Shown: positions 1-11,958 of the stretch, piece after piece
How the letters are laid out: the number at the start of each line of letters is the position of its first letter
Position numbering within the stretch: position 1 is the stretch's first letter
Assembly (NCBI GenBank): GCA_949152475.1
Contig: OX424563.1
Location: 965,001 to 1,029,000 of the forward strand
Origin: Terebella lapidaria
Taxonomy: Eukaryota; Annelida; Polychaeta; Terebellida; Terebellidae
Reading direction: 5' to 3'
DNA: 64,000 bases
Program-made: the position numbers and the translations under genes
The notes under the pieces: generated by a model
Databases searched by the model: none
Told to the model about the DNA's origin: nothing
What the model saw: the letters and a program-made list of their open reading frames with translations, nothing else

Positions 1-280
1 TTCACTTTAAATTTCAGTCTCGAATCATTTCATTCATATACTGTATGTATGATACTGGGTAAAACTAACAAAATGTTTTTATTCTGTTTTACTTTTATAC
101 AATACCCTATATTTGGCGCCATGTTTTTCCTACTTGTGCACATTGAGTTTGAACAACTGCCTCAACTTCACAGGTTGTGCAAATGGCAATTTCCCAGTTG
201 TGTCACGAATAGAACGCAAATTACTCCTCGGAAACCCGTGCGCACCATTTGCACAACGTGATTCACGTGTCAGCCGAGGT
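1..280. other. Intergenic, nothing recognised
   Basis: AT-rich single-copy-looking sequence at the window edge. Short open frames of 62-74 codons overlap on both strands and none shows a recognisable motif or splice context. No repeat was identified here. Confidence 0.4.
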
Positions 281-2335
281 GAGTCAGCCAAAGACGCTGG
301 CCGATGCGGCGATCCATGCGCTGTGCTATGAGTGCAGTCAATCAGTGCAGTCAATCAAAGGTTGACGCCGGTGCCCAAGAAACCTAGGGATGAGGAAGTC
401 CGTCTGGGGGAGGAAAAAATGAAAGATTTCTGGGGATTTGGCCGCGAGGAATCTGAGTACTGAAAAGACGAGGCGAACATCGGCCAGCGGGCAGATGGCC
501 GAAGTGACCCCGAAGAGGGAGCCCAAACTGCGGTCGTGGTGCAGATAGTTGATGCAACGAAATAGATGGTTTAGCTGATAGAAAGGGGTCAGAATCTGAT
601 CAGAGAACTAAAAGAGAAGTTTGGCGAAGGACCAAGGGAAGGAGGGCAGGACTCCCACTTTGGAGGGACGAGCGAGTCCTATGCTGGGGATGCCAAGGGA
701 GCTTCCTACGCTTCACAACCAGGGAGAGTAACGGCAGCACTAACAGTCAGCTGGAGGCACCAGCTTGAGGATGAACTGGGTGGGAGAAACTCGAGATGGA
801 CAGAGGCAACTATATGTCACATGCTGGCTAGACGGGTGCCCACATGAAATGCTGGTAGATACAGGCTGTTCGGTCACCATGGTGCGTACAAAGCAGTTCT
901 TAAGGAGAGGAGTACAGCCTGCTGGACTTGAGGCCCGAAACAAAGGCCTTTCATGGTGTCAGTGGGTCGGGACTGGTGACACACGGACTCGTGGGAAATG
1001 GAGGTGAACTTAGGAGGAGGGATCCTGTGGACTGAAGTAATTGTAGCTGACCTAGCGGTCACCGGAAACCCCCAGATACCTGATGAACGTCAGGAAGGAT
1101 GAAAGTTTACGGGGTATTCAACAGGCCCGAACGAACTTAGGGGCTTTCAGCACAGCTTTGAGGGGCAGCCCAGGAATGTTAGAGCACCTAGGCATAGCCA
1201 CACGGGCAGGGTAACTAGATACCCATCAGACCAGCGACTCCGGACCGTGGTGGTCGAGCCGCGGGAGCAGGATTCTCCCACTTCAAGGGCACCAGTCTCG
1301 CAGCTCCAGTCGAGGGCGACAGATATATGCCAGGATTGTGGGTTGGAGATGCTGAGGCACAACCTGAGCAGATACCGGTACCCGAAGGAGAAACAAACAC
1401 GAGGAGCTCACGAATTGCATTAAGTGCCCGAGATGCCCTCCTTTGACTAGCTGATTTGCATAGGCATATAGAAATTTTCATCATGAAAGTGAGCAACGCA
1501 CTGTGAAAGCGGTGAAGATGAAAAAGAAGTGAAAAACAACCGGCTCAATATAAGACGAGACAGCTACCTTCCACTAAGTATGTTGAGGAACAAGGCAAAA
1601 TGGGACCTGAGTCGACGCCATCGGAGGCATCTTCCTCCCAGATTGAGGGCTACACGCAATAGTTCTCGGAGGAGGATGTTACCATAACTGGTATGAAACA
1701 AAAGATCAGGATAGTTTCTCTGGGATGACCTTTTAGGGGGCGAGGGTGCACTGTGGGTGTGGTTACCAGTAGTCAGGCGGTGACGACAGCTAGAGAACGA
1801 GCTCCCACATCACCGTGACCGTGGCCGTATCAACAGGGGGATTGGCCGAGGGTAATCTAAACCACTGAACTAGCAATGCCACACAGACTAAGGGAAGAGA
1901 TCGCCCACGGCGGCATCCAGGGCAGGATGAAGCTCCCGGAGGCATAGGGGGTGAAGGCTTTAGGGCATCTGGTGGTTTGCCTACCCCCCAGGACCGTCTG
2001 TGACGAGACACAGGAGCGGCAAGTGAGAGAGGGCCAGCAAGTGGGAAGAGGCCCTACAGCAAGCCAGGGAATCACTAGTCCAGACAGAAACCGACCTACA
2101 ATGACGGGAACAGCGGTTCTATCATGTGCAACAAGATCGGGGTCCAGGAGCAGGACAGGGTGTGCGTGGAGGAGATGCATCATAGGGTCAGGGCCACAGA
2201 AGACCTGGAAGCCCGTCTGGCTGAGGTGAAGGACCGAGCTGCCGTGGCCGACAAGGCACAAGCACACTGGAAACAGGAATATCTGAACGCAGTGGCTACC
2301 CAGGTCTCTGTAGCCCACCAATAGGTTCCTTGGAT
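280..2335 (+). mobile_element. Decayed LTR-retroelement fossil with a retropepsin-like motif
   Basis: The stretch is richer in GC and purines than its surroundings and reads best on the plus strand. Around 765-905 it encodes a segment with the motif LVDTGCSVTMV, which fits the active-site region of a retroviral-type aspartic protease (D-T/S-G followed by hydrophobic residues), as in Ty3/gypsy-like pol. Around 2120-2320 a charged, Glu/Ala/Arg-rich stretch looks coiled-coil-like. No reverse transcriptase, integrase or flanking LTR pair was recognised. The element is clearly broken many times and looks old. Family assignment rests on the protease motif alone. A host aspartic-protease pseudogene is a less likely alternative. 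Confidence 0.4.
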
Positions 2336-2639
2336 ATTTCATCAATTATAAAAGTATTTCTCACAAACCTATCAATTAAAAGTTTGAACAAGGCTAGCAC
2401 ATTTCCAACGGGGGATGGGGAAGACAGGCAGAATTGCCTATCATCATGGACCGTCGTTAAATAAATCTGATTATTATACAATCACCAACACGATCTACAA
2501 TACCATTCACATGATTAAGTATCGACAATCAGCACCCGCATTAGTACTTACAAATGTATGAGCATTGTAAAATCACAAAACTACAAGGATCCTCTCCATA
2601 TCACTAAATCCCACATGGTATAATTATATCTCCAAATAG

Positions 2640-3190
2640 TCCTTGGAACGAATTTACACATTTTGTGGTGGGCATAACCTTGGAGACATCATATGGGAAG
2701 TACTATATGCTCGAAAAAAAAAACTTTCTCGTCAAGCGAAGATGGGTAATTTATGCAGTTTGATGTAGCTAGAACCGTTAGCTTCACCGCTCAAGGTCAT
2801 CAGAGATCAATTTCAAGGTCAATAGAAAATGCACCACACTTGACTTCTTGTATGTTCATAATTGGAATTTAAGCTTTGCCTTCAAGTTTGGTCTTGAAAG
2901 ACCAGTTTAGTTGAAAGATCACTTCGTGGTGGGCAAAACCTAGAATTTGAGTAGGAAGGGTCACCAAAAAATGCAACATATATAGCTTTGAATATTTTCA
3001 TAATAGAATTCATGTGCTCTCTTTAATGCTCTGTCTCCAGACAGCAATTTTAACATTTGTGTTACAAAATAACCTTGAGTTTGACTACAAGGTCATCTTT
3101 AGTCCAGTCCAGAGCTACCAAGAGACGCACTACATACAACTACCTATATGCTCATAATATGCACATAGGTTCTATTTCAAATTTTGTTTG
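2640..3190. repeat. Degenerate tandem repeat, about 150-bp period
   Basis: Three to four diverged units can be aligned by eye. 'atgcaccacac', 'atgcaacatat' and 'acgcactacat' start near 2829, 2970 and 3126, each followed about 20 bases later by 'ttcataat' or 'gctcataat'. AGGTCA-type half-sites (aaggtca) fall near 2794, 2813 and 3089, and 'gtggtgggca' occurs at about 2667 and 2928. The pattern resembles a worn version of the tandem cores at 15.8-17.1 kb. The rest of 2336-3873 is AT-rich and holds no recognised gene. Part of it is probably DCLRE1A 3' untranslated or downstream sequence. Confidence 0.35.
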
Positions 3191-3873
3191 CAAATATAAT
3201 TTATACATAAAGTAGGTCAAACCACAGTTGCAATAATTTTTTATTTAAAAATTACAGTCTGTTTCCAGGAAGTCTATTCCAGTACAGAGGTATTATTGTT
3301 GCACTATTTCATACACAGGGAGCAGCACCTATCCATACCCACAGACGAGTTGTCTGGACTACGATATATCCAGTATATCGTACTATCAACCTTAAACAAT
3401 AAAACAAAAGTGGAAAATTGAACAATAACAACACATGCAGTTGCTGAAAGGCGTCATATCTAAAATGTAAATTCAGTCTCAAAGATATTATGTATGGTTA
3501 AATTCACACATATTACAATTATAATTTGAAATACTGGTCAATAGTATCTTGACTTGAAACAAATCCTAAACTAGCAGATACACACATTGATATGTGTAAC
3601 AGTGCACACTATATTTCTGATTACATATCCACTATTCAAATAAAATTGCCAATCACTTTGCAATGGATTGCAGTTTCACTTTAATACAACCCATAACCAC
3701 TAAAATGTTAACAACATTAATTACTACTCATTCATGTTCTCATTCTCTGCAACAAACCTCTCCAAATTTGCACATCATGCACCTGAACCATCACAATTCG
3801 AAACTGAACATAATGGCAATGATTGTTAGACACCATCACATCTGCTTGTGCAAAGCAAACAATATGTTTCGCA

Positions 3874-6800
3874 TTATTTTGTCGGTGTTTGAACCCAACT
3901 ATTCAGAGCAGCCTGTTTCAAAGGTTTTTTTGTCAGATCTTCTTTCATCCAGTCTGTGAAGTAGGACTCCATCTTTCTGCGGCTCTGCCTGCTCCCGTTG
4001 TTCACTGTTGGCAGGATTTTATCTGGCCGCAGAAATTGAACGAATCGTTTCATTTCGGTGTAACTGCTGTGCTCACTGTATGGAATGCCTGTTAGGGTAA
4101 CAGAAGCAATTGAAACATAGTACACTTTGCACTCAATTGACCTTGATGTGATTTGGACAGGTGTAAACTGAATTTGACTTGTGTCATAGCAAATACTTTC
4201 ATTCAGATATTGATATTTCTAAATTATTTGAGAATCCTGATGCGTTACGATCAACAGAAATTGTAATTCCACTCAAATGGTTATGGCAATCCATGTATAC
4301 TTTTTTAACATAAATATTTGGATGAATTTTTTCAACCTCACAGAACCCCCCACCCACACGGACCATAGAGCGTGACTCTGTCTCGCTGTATCTTGGGCCG
4401 GATGTGCTCCAGACTTATGGTTTTCTTGCTGTGTGTCCAACCAGTCGGCTCAAAGGCAAGTACTTTGTCGTAGTGGCTTCTGAACTTCTCAACATAGGAG
4501 TCAAGTTCCTGAAACATAAAAGTCGAGGTCCTGAAACATAGGAGTCGAGGTCCTGAAACATGGGAGTCAAGGTCCTGAAACATAGGAGTTGAGGTCCTGA
4601 AACATAGGAGTCAAGATGATGAAACATAGGAGTCGATATCCTGAAACATAGAGGAGTCAAGGTCCTGAAACATGGGAGTTGAGGTCCTGAAACATAGGAG
4701 TTGAGATCCTGAAACATAGAGGAGTCAAGGTCCTGAAACATGGGAGTTGAGGTCCTGAAACATAGCAGTCGAGATCCTGAAACAGAGGAGTCAAGGTCCT
4801 GAAACATGGGAGTTGAGGTCCTGAAACATAGAGGAGTCAAGGTCCTGAAACATTTCAGTGAATATAGTTCATGAATCACAACAATATCACATGTGTGGTC
4901 CAAACGTCCTTATACATGAAATCTTTGTGCACTAATGTAACATTGTAATTAACTTAGGACCAAAAAAAATGTTTTGGTTAGCGTGGCCAGTGATGAGATT
5001 TTTGTTTTTTTTTGAGTACCGGTTGTGTATCGGTTTTCTTCGAATAAAAAGTGTGTTTGTAGCATATTTTTAATCTAGAACAATAAAAATACAGACTAGT
5101 ACAAAATCTATTTACTGGATGAAAAAACAACAAAACAAGTGAAAAATATTAAGTGATAACAAAATCACTAAAAATTATTATGTAATAAAAAAAAATCACA
5201 AAACTAAATGAATACCAAAAAAATCTTTTTGGCAGATTCTCCCTACAAAATATATCAACCATATAAACTCGTATTGTTTCTAAGCAAGAAGGCCTAGATA
5301 TCGCAAGCATGTAATTTGAAAGTTTGTAATCTGTATGAAAATCTGTATGAAAGTTTTTCACCGAGCAGTTTACTGGGGATGGGCTCGTATGGAAAATTAG
5401 GTGTCATTACTTCCGCGGCCAGGGATAAGCTAGTGTTGGAAAATTGTTTGCCGGATGATCAATAATCTTGAAAATGAATGTGTGAAGTATTAGTTTGCTA
5501 ATTGATTGGTTTGTAGCTTTCACAATCCAACTTCAGGAACGCTCACTGACTTGCACAGAAGAAATGCGGCCGCTGCTGGTGAAATACTATCATGGAAATA
5601 CTATCATCGTTTGGGACGACGCATGTGGGGACGCAAACCAAAACACTGATTTTGTTTTTGCCAAGGCTCTTCACCTGATAGTTTAGACTCTTCATTGGCA
5701 ACACGTGAACTCTGGCCTCCTCCGCTTTCATTGTCAATCGACGCCCCAGAGATTTGTCCTCCAAACACCTCAGGATGTTCAGCTTGTCTCGAGCTACACA
5801 AATCTTGCTTCCTAGTTCCTCCGCAACAGCTGTATGGCATCGTTACTCAAAATATTAACGGGATTATCAATATGAATAGAAGTGGTTATAAATAATTGTA
5901 TCAAATAACAGTGACAGAGTTGTAAATGTACAACGGAAATGATTATTGTTTTTTTTTCTAGTTCGATTCCTGCGAATGTCAGTTAAATATCTGCACCGTT
6001 GAAAACTTGTTGCAAATTTTAATGAGACAACAGCTACTATATATTGTGTGTACCATACCCTGGAATATTCTCTCTTTGCCAATCGTGTAAGATCCAACAA
6101 CCACTATCCCGTTGGGGTTTTCATACACAAATTTAGTGGCAAGGTCAACTGCCAACTGCACCACTTCACGTTGTGCTGGGAACGCGTAGATCGGATCACA
6201 GTAACTGCAAACAGAAGACTTATAGTTCTAGGCACCATAAACAACAGAATAGTACCCGGTTTCCTCCAATATGTTTTTGTACTGACTCAGTGCTTTTCAA
6301 TATGTATACATATATGTAGTATCAAATACTATACAAGTAGTAACAAATATACAGATGACTTAGAAATCAGCATTAGTCGGATTGATCAATTGATATGATC
6401 AAGAACTTGGACTGATCCTTGGAGTGACCAGTAAGTACGTACGTGGTATCAAGGTACAACTGGTGGACGTGCACGCCTTGGAGCTGAGGATAGTCCTCCA
6501 TCGCAGAGCTGGCTCGGAAGTCACCCGTATGCAGGAAGACACGATTGTCAGGCAGCTTGAACAGGATCAGCACCGAGCCGGGACAACTGTCAGAAAACAA
6601 CAACACACAGGGGGTGCTGCAATCAGTTCATTGTATTTTATTCAAAAACATTCCTGAATACTGTAAATATACTATTTTTCACGATGAATTTATACTACAG
6701 ATTTCATGGTAGATTTCATACTATCTTTTTATAACTATTGTGTATAGTACATATAGGGCAAGGAAATAATACTGCAAATATTAATCCTTACAGAACCACA

Positions 6801-7392
6801 CAAAATCTTATAGAACCGTACAAAACCGCAAAATTAAATCATACAGTGTTCCTGATGAAGGCAATAAATGTGTGCTTGATGTAACATGCAATAAAATTTG
6901 AATCGGGCTGTAAATTGAACATACAATACTAAACATGAAATCTGGGGACCAAGGGATTCATTAACTATTTACATATATCCTTTAACAACTTATGTTCTTA
7001 TCTATCCATGTAAGACAACATTCTTGTTATGGGGGGGGGGGGGGGGTTGTCACCACATGGTGCTTGTTAAGTTGTGGGGATAGAAGATGAAGGCTCTACT
7101 ATAGAGGTAATACATGTACCGGGTACATCATGAACTCACTGATTGGCTTCTAATAGAGTCACCTCCACTCCCTCAATGACATGAGCTTCATTCATCGTCA
7201 GTGGTCGGAGGTATTCGCTGCCTACTCTCAGTCGTTTCTCTACAAGGTTAGCTGTGATCCTACTGCTGTAGATCGGATGCTGGAAGCTTTTCTTCAAACC
7301 GTTGTAGTGATCATAGTGGAAATGTGAGAGAAAGTAAGCCTTGCATCCAGGAATGGTACCATATTGGAAGGCATCTACAGTGAAGGGAGTTC
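3874..7392 (-). CDS. DCLRE1A: DCLRE1A exons 4-9: metallo-beta-lactamase/beta-CASP nuclease domain
   Basis: Exon 4 (7392-7140) holds FTVDAFQYG and the metal-binding HFHYDH. The next metal-ligand motif NHCPG is split across the exon 4/5 junction. Exon 5 (6586-6443) holds HTGDF and LDTTY. Exon 6 (6204-6059) holds SYTIGKE, a beta-CASP motif. Exon 7 (5829-5675) matches the variable helical part. Exon 8 (4508-4364) has PTGWTHS. Exon 9 (4088-3874) starts [10 protein letters not shown] and includes the last conserved His. Phases at all junctions are compatible. The protein ends with a tail about 15 residues longer than the human one. Confidence 0.93.
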
Positions 7393-9711
7393 CTGGAAAA
7401 AGATGTAACACATACTACATGCATACTTTTACATTTACAATCTACCATAGAAATAAATATAGTTACCAGAGTAAAGATCTCTAGTCACATCTCTTGATAT
7501 ATCCTGCACATTAAATACCTGGTATTTTCTTGTAGAAGGGACAAGGTTTGCTGCCTCGTCCTGCCCACCCTGACGTAGATTGCGTAGGCTGTTTATCTGA
7601 GTCAGCATCATCAGAGCTTGCCTTATTTCCAACAGGTTTGCTAGATTTGTTGGAGGTCAAGACCCTTAAGGGGTTACTGGTGCCCTCATGGCTTAAGTGC
7701 CATGGTCGCTTAGCAGAGGCTGGCTGTTGGTCGGAGAGACATCCTCTTGATCCCACTCTCATGGTTGTGTTGGTCTTTAATGACACCTTGGGTTCAGAAT
7801 CGCTGTTGGACGTAACGGTAGATGTGGATGATATTTCTGAGTCCCCTGTGGCAGATTTTACTTGTGGTTTTGGCTTTCCTTTTTTCTCGAGAGGCTGGAA
7901 AAATGACAGAACTGTACGCTGTTTCTTTGATGGATCAGATGTTGAAACTGACCTTGTCATATCTTTTGTTGCTGTGAAGGATTTTGCTTTCTTTTTCTCA
8001 GCTGATTTTGTACTTTTCTTCAATCCAGCTTTTTTGGCAGAACCAGGTTTCCTGTCCCTAGGTGTCTTTTTCTGAGATGATGGAAGTTTTTGGCTTGGTG
8101 TATTCTGTGAGGCTTGAGGAATCAACATATTCAGGAACTCGGACCTGCTCAGTGTATCTCCAGCAGCAGAGGACACTGGAGTCAGAACTGGCTTCAGTGG
8201 CGTCAAATTGAAGGAGTTCTCCTTGGAGGAGCTGCCACCAGTGCATATCACAGAATCAGACGACTGACTGTCAGGAACTACCTGTGTGGAAACACTTTCA
8301 TCCTCATCACTAATAGCATCAGCAATCAACTCAGCTACATCTACAAGTTCATCAATACTCTCTGTCCCAACTTGTTCAGACTCGACACTACTACATCGTA
8401 CATGCACTAATGAATCAGTGCTTTGTTCATCAGCATCCTCATCTTGAGTAGTATCTAAGTTGAATATATCTGAGTCAGAACTGAAGGATTCCCCCTGGTC
8501 CATCACAGAGGCATGTACCTCTGCATGCTCCGGGGAATGTGCTCCTTTCAACTGTCCATTGGTAAAACTTGGGGTCTGAGGATTTGTTTTTCCCTGGAAA
8601 CTTTTGCTCAGGGATCTTCTTGCACTTGCTGTTGAACAAATATTTTTCTCCAAAGTTACGAAATACAGGCTTGTGGATCCAGTTGATTCTGGAGGCAGTT
8701 TGATCAACATAATATTTAATACAAAATATGTAATGATAAATCAACTATAGCCACTAATTAGCACTGATGAGTATAACACTAACACCACATGTATACTGGT
8801 AATACAAACCTTGCTGATGACTTGTAATCCCTGATCGAAGTGTAGCCAGCTGTGAATGCTTGAACTTTCTGTAGTGACTTGGTATCGTACAGTCACACTC
8901 AACTCCCTGGGCACACTCTGGGAAACCATCACATTCAAATTAATGACTTGTGATTTAATGGTATTTACTAAAGTACAGTCCTGAAAATACTGAAGTGACT
9001 TTTCCAGCGATGCTTCTCTGAGCAATGCTTGGTAATTATATACATGTAAATGCAGATCTAAAGCAGACACAAATTATCTTTTTCTTTTCACAAATGTTAT
9101 CAAAAAGTGCACATGTACATCGCCAAGGAATCACACACATTTCATGTCAAGAAAATACCTTGTGAATTGATCAGTGGCAAGTCCATACATTCTGTTACAT
9201 GTGTTCTTGGTGAATCCACAGTCAGAGCACAGAATGGCATTTGACACATCGGACAGTGACCCTCTACATTACGCTTCGATCCGGAGCTCTTTTTAACGTC
9301 TGACTTGGGCCGACATTGGTCACCATGTGCTACTGGTGTCATTGTTTTATTCTGTACCATTTCAAATTCGGATGATGAATTACCACTGTTGCGGGCACAT
9401 TTGTCTACTAGTATATCAGTCTGTGCTATTTCACCACTCTCAACTGATTTACGTTTTCTGTTGACGACCGGAGCAGGTTTTCGGGTGGTATGTCTTTTTT
9501 GTGACGTACTGGCTCCCTCATTCGTCAGTTCAGGCACTTTTTCTTTAGACAGTTTTGAAGACTTTTTAGAGGTGCTGATCGCCCCATATGGGCGGGCGAT
9601 AATGGGGGATTCTGTGCTGCTAAACTCTTGAAAAGAAGTAATCTTTGCTGTTTCCTTTTTTCTTTTTGTACTTTTATATTTCCAAATGTCTTCATCACTG
9701 GAATCATCCAT
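3874..9711 (-). CDS. DCLRE1A: DNA cross-link repair 1A protein (SNM1A nuclease), complete gene, 9 coding exons
   Basis: SNM1A is a nuclear 5'-3' exonuclease of the metallo-beta-lactamase/beta-CASP family. It trims DNA past interstrand crosslinks. Coding exons, in order on the minus strand, are 9711-9159, 9057-8810, about 8647-7519, 7392-7140, 6586-6443, 6204-6059, 5829-5675, 4508-4364 and 4088-3874. With these junctions the phases agree throughout and give about 995 residues, close to human SNM1A (1,040). The start at 9711 is chosen because it opens [14 protein letters not shown], matching the vertebrate N-terminus (SEEDIWEYKS). A UBZ4 finger is near residues 155-180 and the nuclease domain fills the last 350 or so residues, with HFHYDH, HCPG, HTGDF, LDTTY, SYTIGKE and SEHSSY all present. 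No broken catalytic motif is seen. The acceptor of exon 3 is the least certain junction: 8647 keeps frame, whereas the stronger-looking site at 8688 does not. Confidence 0.93.
4509..4856 (-). repeat. 22-bp minisatellite made from the exon 8 splice acceptor of DCLRE1A
   Basis: About 16 units of 22 bp (some 19-24 bp) fill the 3' end of DCLRE1A intron 7 and run straight into exon 8. Read on the gene strand, each unit is ATGTTTCAG followed by GACCTCGACTCCT. The last, real copy is TTTCAG|GAACTTGACTCCTATG, where exon 8 begins at 4508. So the unit contains a consensus 3' splice site plus the first 15 or so exon bases. Because 22 is not a multiple of three, the array is read in three frames in turn, yet no frame meets a stop across it. 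Confidence 0.9.
7024..7047 (+). repeat. Poly-G tract
   Basis: A homopolymer run of about 18 G lies in DCLRE1A intron 4. It could form G-quadruplex DNA on the plus strand. On the gene strand it is a C run in the intron, with no coding effect seen. Confidence 0.8.
7519..8647 (-). CDS. DCLRE1A: DCLRE1A exon 3: disordered linker ending at the nuclease domain
   Basis: A large exon rich in Ser, Asp, Glu, Lys and Thr, of low sequence complexity. It fits the long unstructured region between UBZ and nuclease in all SNM1A proteins. A Lys-rich stretch (about 8000-8060) may serve nuclear import. Near its 3' end it encodes QRTVLSFF, a PIP-box-like motif (Q-x2-hydrophobic-x2-FF), as expected of a PCNA partner. 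It ends at [11 protein letters not shown], the conserved entry to the metallo-beta-lactamase domain. Donor CCAG|GTATTT, phase 1. Confidence 0.85.
9159..9711 (-). CDS. DCLRE1A: DCLRE1A exon 1: N-terminus and UBZ4 zinc finger
   Basis: This exon encodes a basic, Ser/Lys-rich N-terminus followed by CPMCQMPF then HVTEC, the C-x2-C...H-x3-C pattern of a UBZ4 ubiquitin-binding finger. In human SNM1A the finger binds ubiquitinated PCNA and recruits the enzyme to stalled forks. The equivalent vertebrate segment is CPNCQMPF...HVFEC. The donor is CAAG|GTATTT, phase 1. An in-frame ATG lies upstream at 9801, but the conserved start is at 9711. Confidence 0.9.
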
Positions 9712-10140
9712 GGATTTTACATGAGAACACATGGCAAATGTTGAAGAGGTTGAAAGACAAATATAAACAATCGAATCCGCCAATTTCGCAAAAAAACACA
9801 TGGGCGTTCATGAAATTTAGAATGTTCGGAACAAAACCCGGTTTCGTGCCGACGGTCTGTCATAGCCCTAGCCTACAGCTTAATGTATGATATAGGTTAA
9901 TCATTGTTAACAGACCAACTAGAGGTATTAGAATCTACATTGAAGAAACACTGAAACAAACACACTGTTTTTATTTACAAAATCGGATTATCTTTATTAC
10001 GCTTTATTAGGTTTCGACATATTGAAGTTTTTGTGGGCACATTTTAAAAGGTGGAATATTGCCTCATTATAACCAGTATTCGTATCTTCACATCAGGGTA
10101 CCTGTCCTAATTAGTTATCCCAATGTGTTATCCTGGCATT
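9712..10140. other. Upstream region of DCLRE1A, no gene seen
   Basis: This is the 5' flank of DCLRE1A. No TATA box or other promoter motif is convincing. No further coding exon was recognised. Confidence 0.4.
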
Positions 10141-10149
10141 AATTTGCAT

Positions 10150-10400
10150 GATAAGTTAAAAAAATAAAAAAATAAAAAAAATATCTCCTTCCGGATTGAC
10201 GGACGGACGTCCCAACATTTTAGGTTGAAGCAACCTAAAGGGCTTATCACGTGTTAAATTTCCTATCTCTAGAAAGCCCCTTATCAACAAAAATAGCCCC
10301 TTAACCCTAAATGTTCACCCGGTTAGTCAGCTAGATGGAAGACGGACGCAACGCGACGGCAATATAGATTATCAGATCCGGTAACCTAAAAAAAGAAAGA
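10150..10400 (-). mobile_element. Fragment of the GGTTACCGGA element family
   Basis: The segment ends in 'tccggtaacctaaaaaaag', the reverse complement of the left terminus of the two large copies at 15.3 and 17.2 kb (ttttttaggttaccgga). It also holds 'gacggacgcaacgcgacggcaata', matching the CGTCCGTC-rich stretch next to that terminus. It lacks the 134-bp tandem core, so it is a short or internally deleted copy. Confidence 0.6.
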
Positions 10401-10749
10401 AGTAGAAAGGGGAGAAGAGAGGGGAGAAGAGAAAGAAAGTGTTTTCAAGATAAATTTATACCACATTTACTTACACCGGGAAATAGCTTTGGCTTCTGGG
10501 GCCTCATGTCACGAGCAGCGTATTCACTCTACAGCCACCCCACTCATTTTCAGTCAAAACACTTTATGGCTCTCACCTTCTATAAATGAATGGAGAGCAT
10601 TGAATGGGCAAATTACATGCACATAATCAAGGGAGAGCATTTAATGGGCACATAATCTTTTGATGGGGTCCAAAACCAGGTAATATTTTATGCCATATTT
10701 CATGCATTTCCGAGTCCAAGTAATGCTTGATAATTAGACCCAGGCCTGA

Positions 10750-11190
10750 GAGCTCTGCAATAATGTGCAAGGCACGCGAATACCTAATGCATCTGAGGTA
10801 CCCCCCGGCCGACGAGGGCTTGCTTCAGCTCGTTTGGAGCCTTCCCTCAAAATCCTAGATCTGCCCAGAATCAGCAATACAAAACCCTTTAGGAGCATGC
10901 TGGAAAATGGGCCAAAGGAAACCTTCGAAAACACACCCCTGGGGATGCATATATATCCCTACACCCTCCGCCTTCACTATCTTAATTGCTTCGAGACATT
11001 TCACATCTAGCCCTAGCCTTCAGAAACCTGGATCCGCCATAGCTCAGGCAATATAAGCTCTCCAGAGCCATGGAACTTGGACCAAGGAGAGCTCTAGAAT
11101 ACACCAATGTTGGGGATACATATAACCCTTCCGCGACCCCCGGCCGACAGGGGTTTTCTTTGCTGCATGCTAGATCCGTCAAAGGTTGAC
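10750..11190. repeat. Diverged duplication, about 320-bp offset
   Basis: Two diverged blocks share 'ccccccggccgacgaggg'/'cccccggccgacagggg' and 'ggggatgcatatatatccc'/'ggggatacatataaccc'. They look like an old tandem duplication of an unidentified repeat. No coding potential is supported in 10420-11380. Confidence 0.35.
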
Positions 11191-11389
11191 TGTATATCGA
11201 TGTGTATAGAATTTTTCAATTTGAAAGCAAACAACATGTCTAGAGATGTAGAGTCTAGTATGGTTCCAACTGTTATCAATAATCACGCATTGCTAGTAGC
11301 GTTAGATGAGGCTATGACGAGGGGTCAGACTCAGTCGACGTCACGATGGAATTCAATATCCTAAGTTACCATGTCTCCATTCCTGCCTT

Positions 11390-11760
11390 GATTTGCCCGA
11401 TTTTTAGTAAGTGCCAGGTACGTGATGTAGATGCTGACACCTGGCGAGAGAATATGAAATACGGGGCAAGTGCGCGCGCACTTATCCTGATGACCCGGTA
11501 TATAAAAGCCGCGTCTGCCTCACATGTGATTGGACAAAGAGGTTGGGTAGCCACTGACAGAAGGTGGAGTGATACCCGCAAGATTGTCAGATGAGTTACC
11601 ATAAGAAAAAGGCGATTATTTGGATCACAGACCGTTTTGAGCTTTTATAATTGTAAGTGCGTGTAGTGTACACATTTGTCATTGTAAATCTGGTGATAAT
11701 TACTTCGTAGTGAAAGTGTAAATGCAAAATAAATGCAATTTACTGACTGTCCGCGTTGAG
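11390..11760 (+). promoter_or_regulatory. TATA box and downstream AATAAA: possible solo LTR fossil or orphan promoter
   Basis: A strong TATA box (tatataaaag, about 11499-11508) is followed about 225 bp later by AATAAA (about 11727) and a TG-rich stretch. TATA plus polyadenylation signal within about 400 bp is the arrangement of an LTR. No internal coding region, matching second LTR or clear target-site duplication was found. If it is an LTR it is a solitary fossil. A lineage-specific promoter is the alternative. Confidence 0.25.
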
Positions 11761-11958
11761 TGCAGTCGAGAAAATTTGCCCGTGTGGATGGAAAATGGCG
11801 AGCCACGGCTCTGTCAGCGTGTCGAAGCGTCCTAGCGATCGATATACTCATAGATGGATGTACTCATCAACCAAAGACCAGTATATACTTTGTATGGTTT
11901 TGTGCATAGAAGTATCCATATGATGTGTACTTTTCTTGACTTCTGTTGGCTGAATCAC

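Noticed and set aside
7548-8075. 175-codon plus-strand open frame
   Set aside because: It is the antisense of DCLRE1A exon 3 and shows only Ser/Phe/Leu-rich complement composition.
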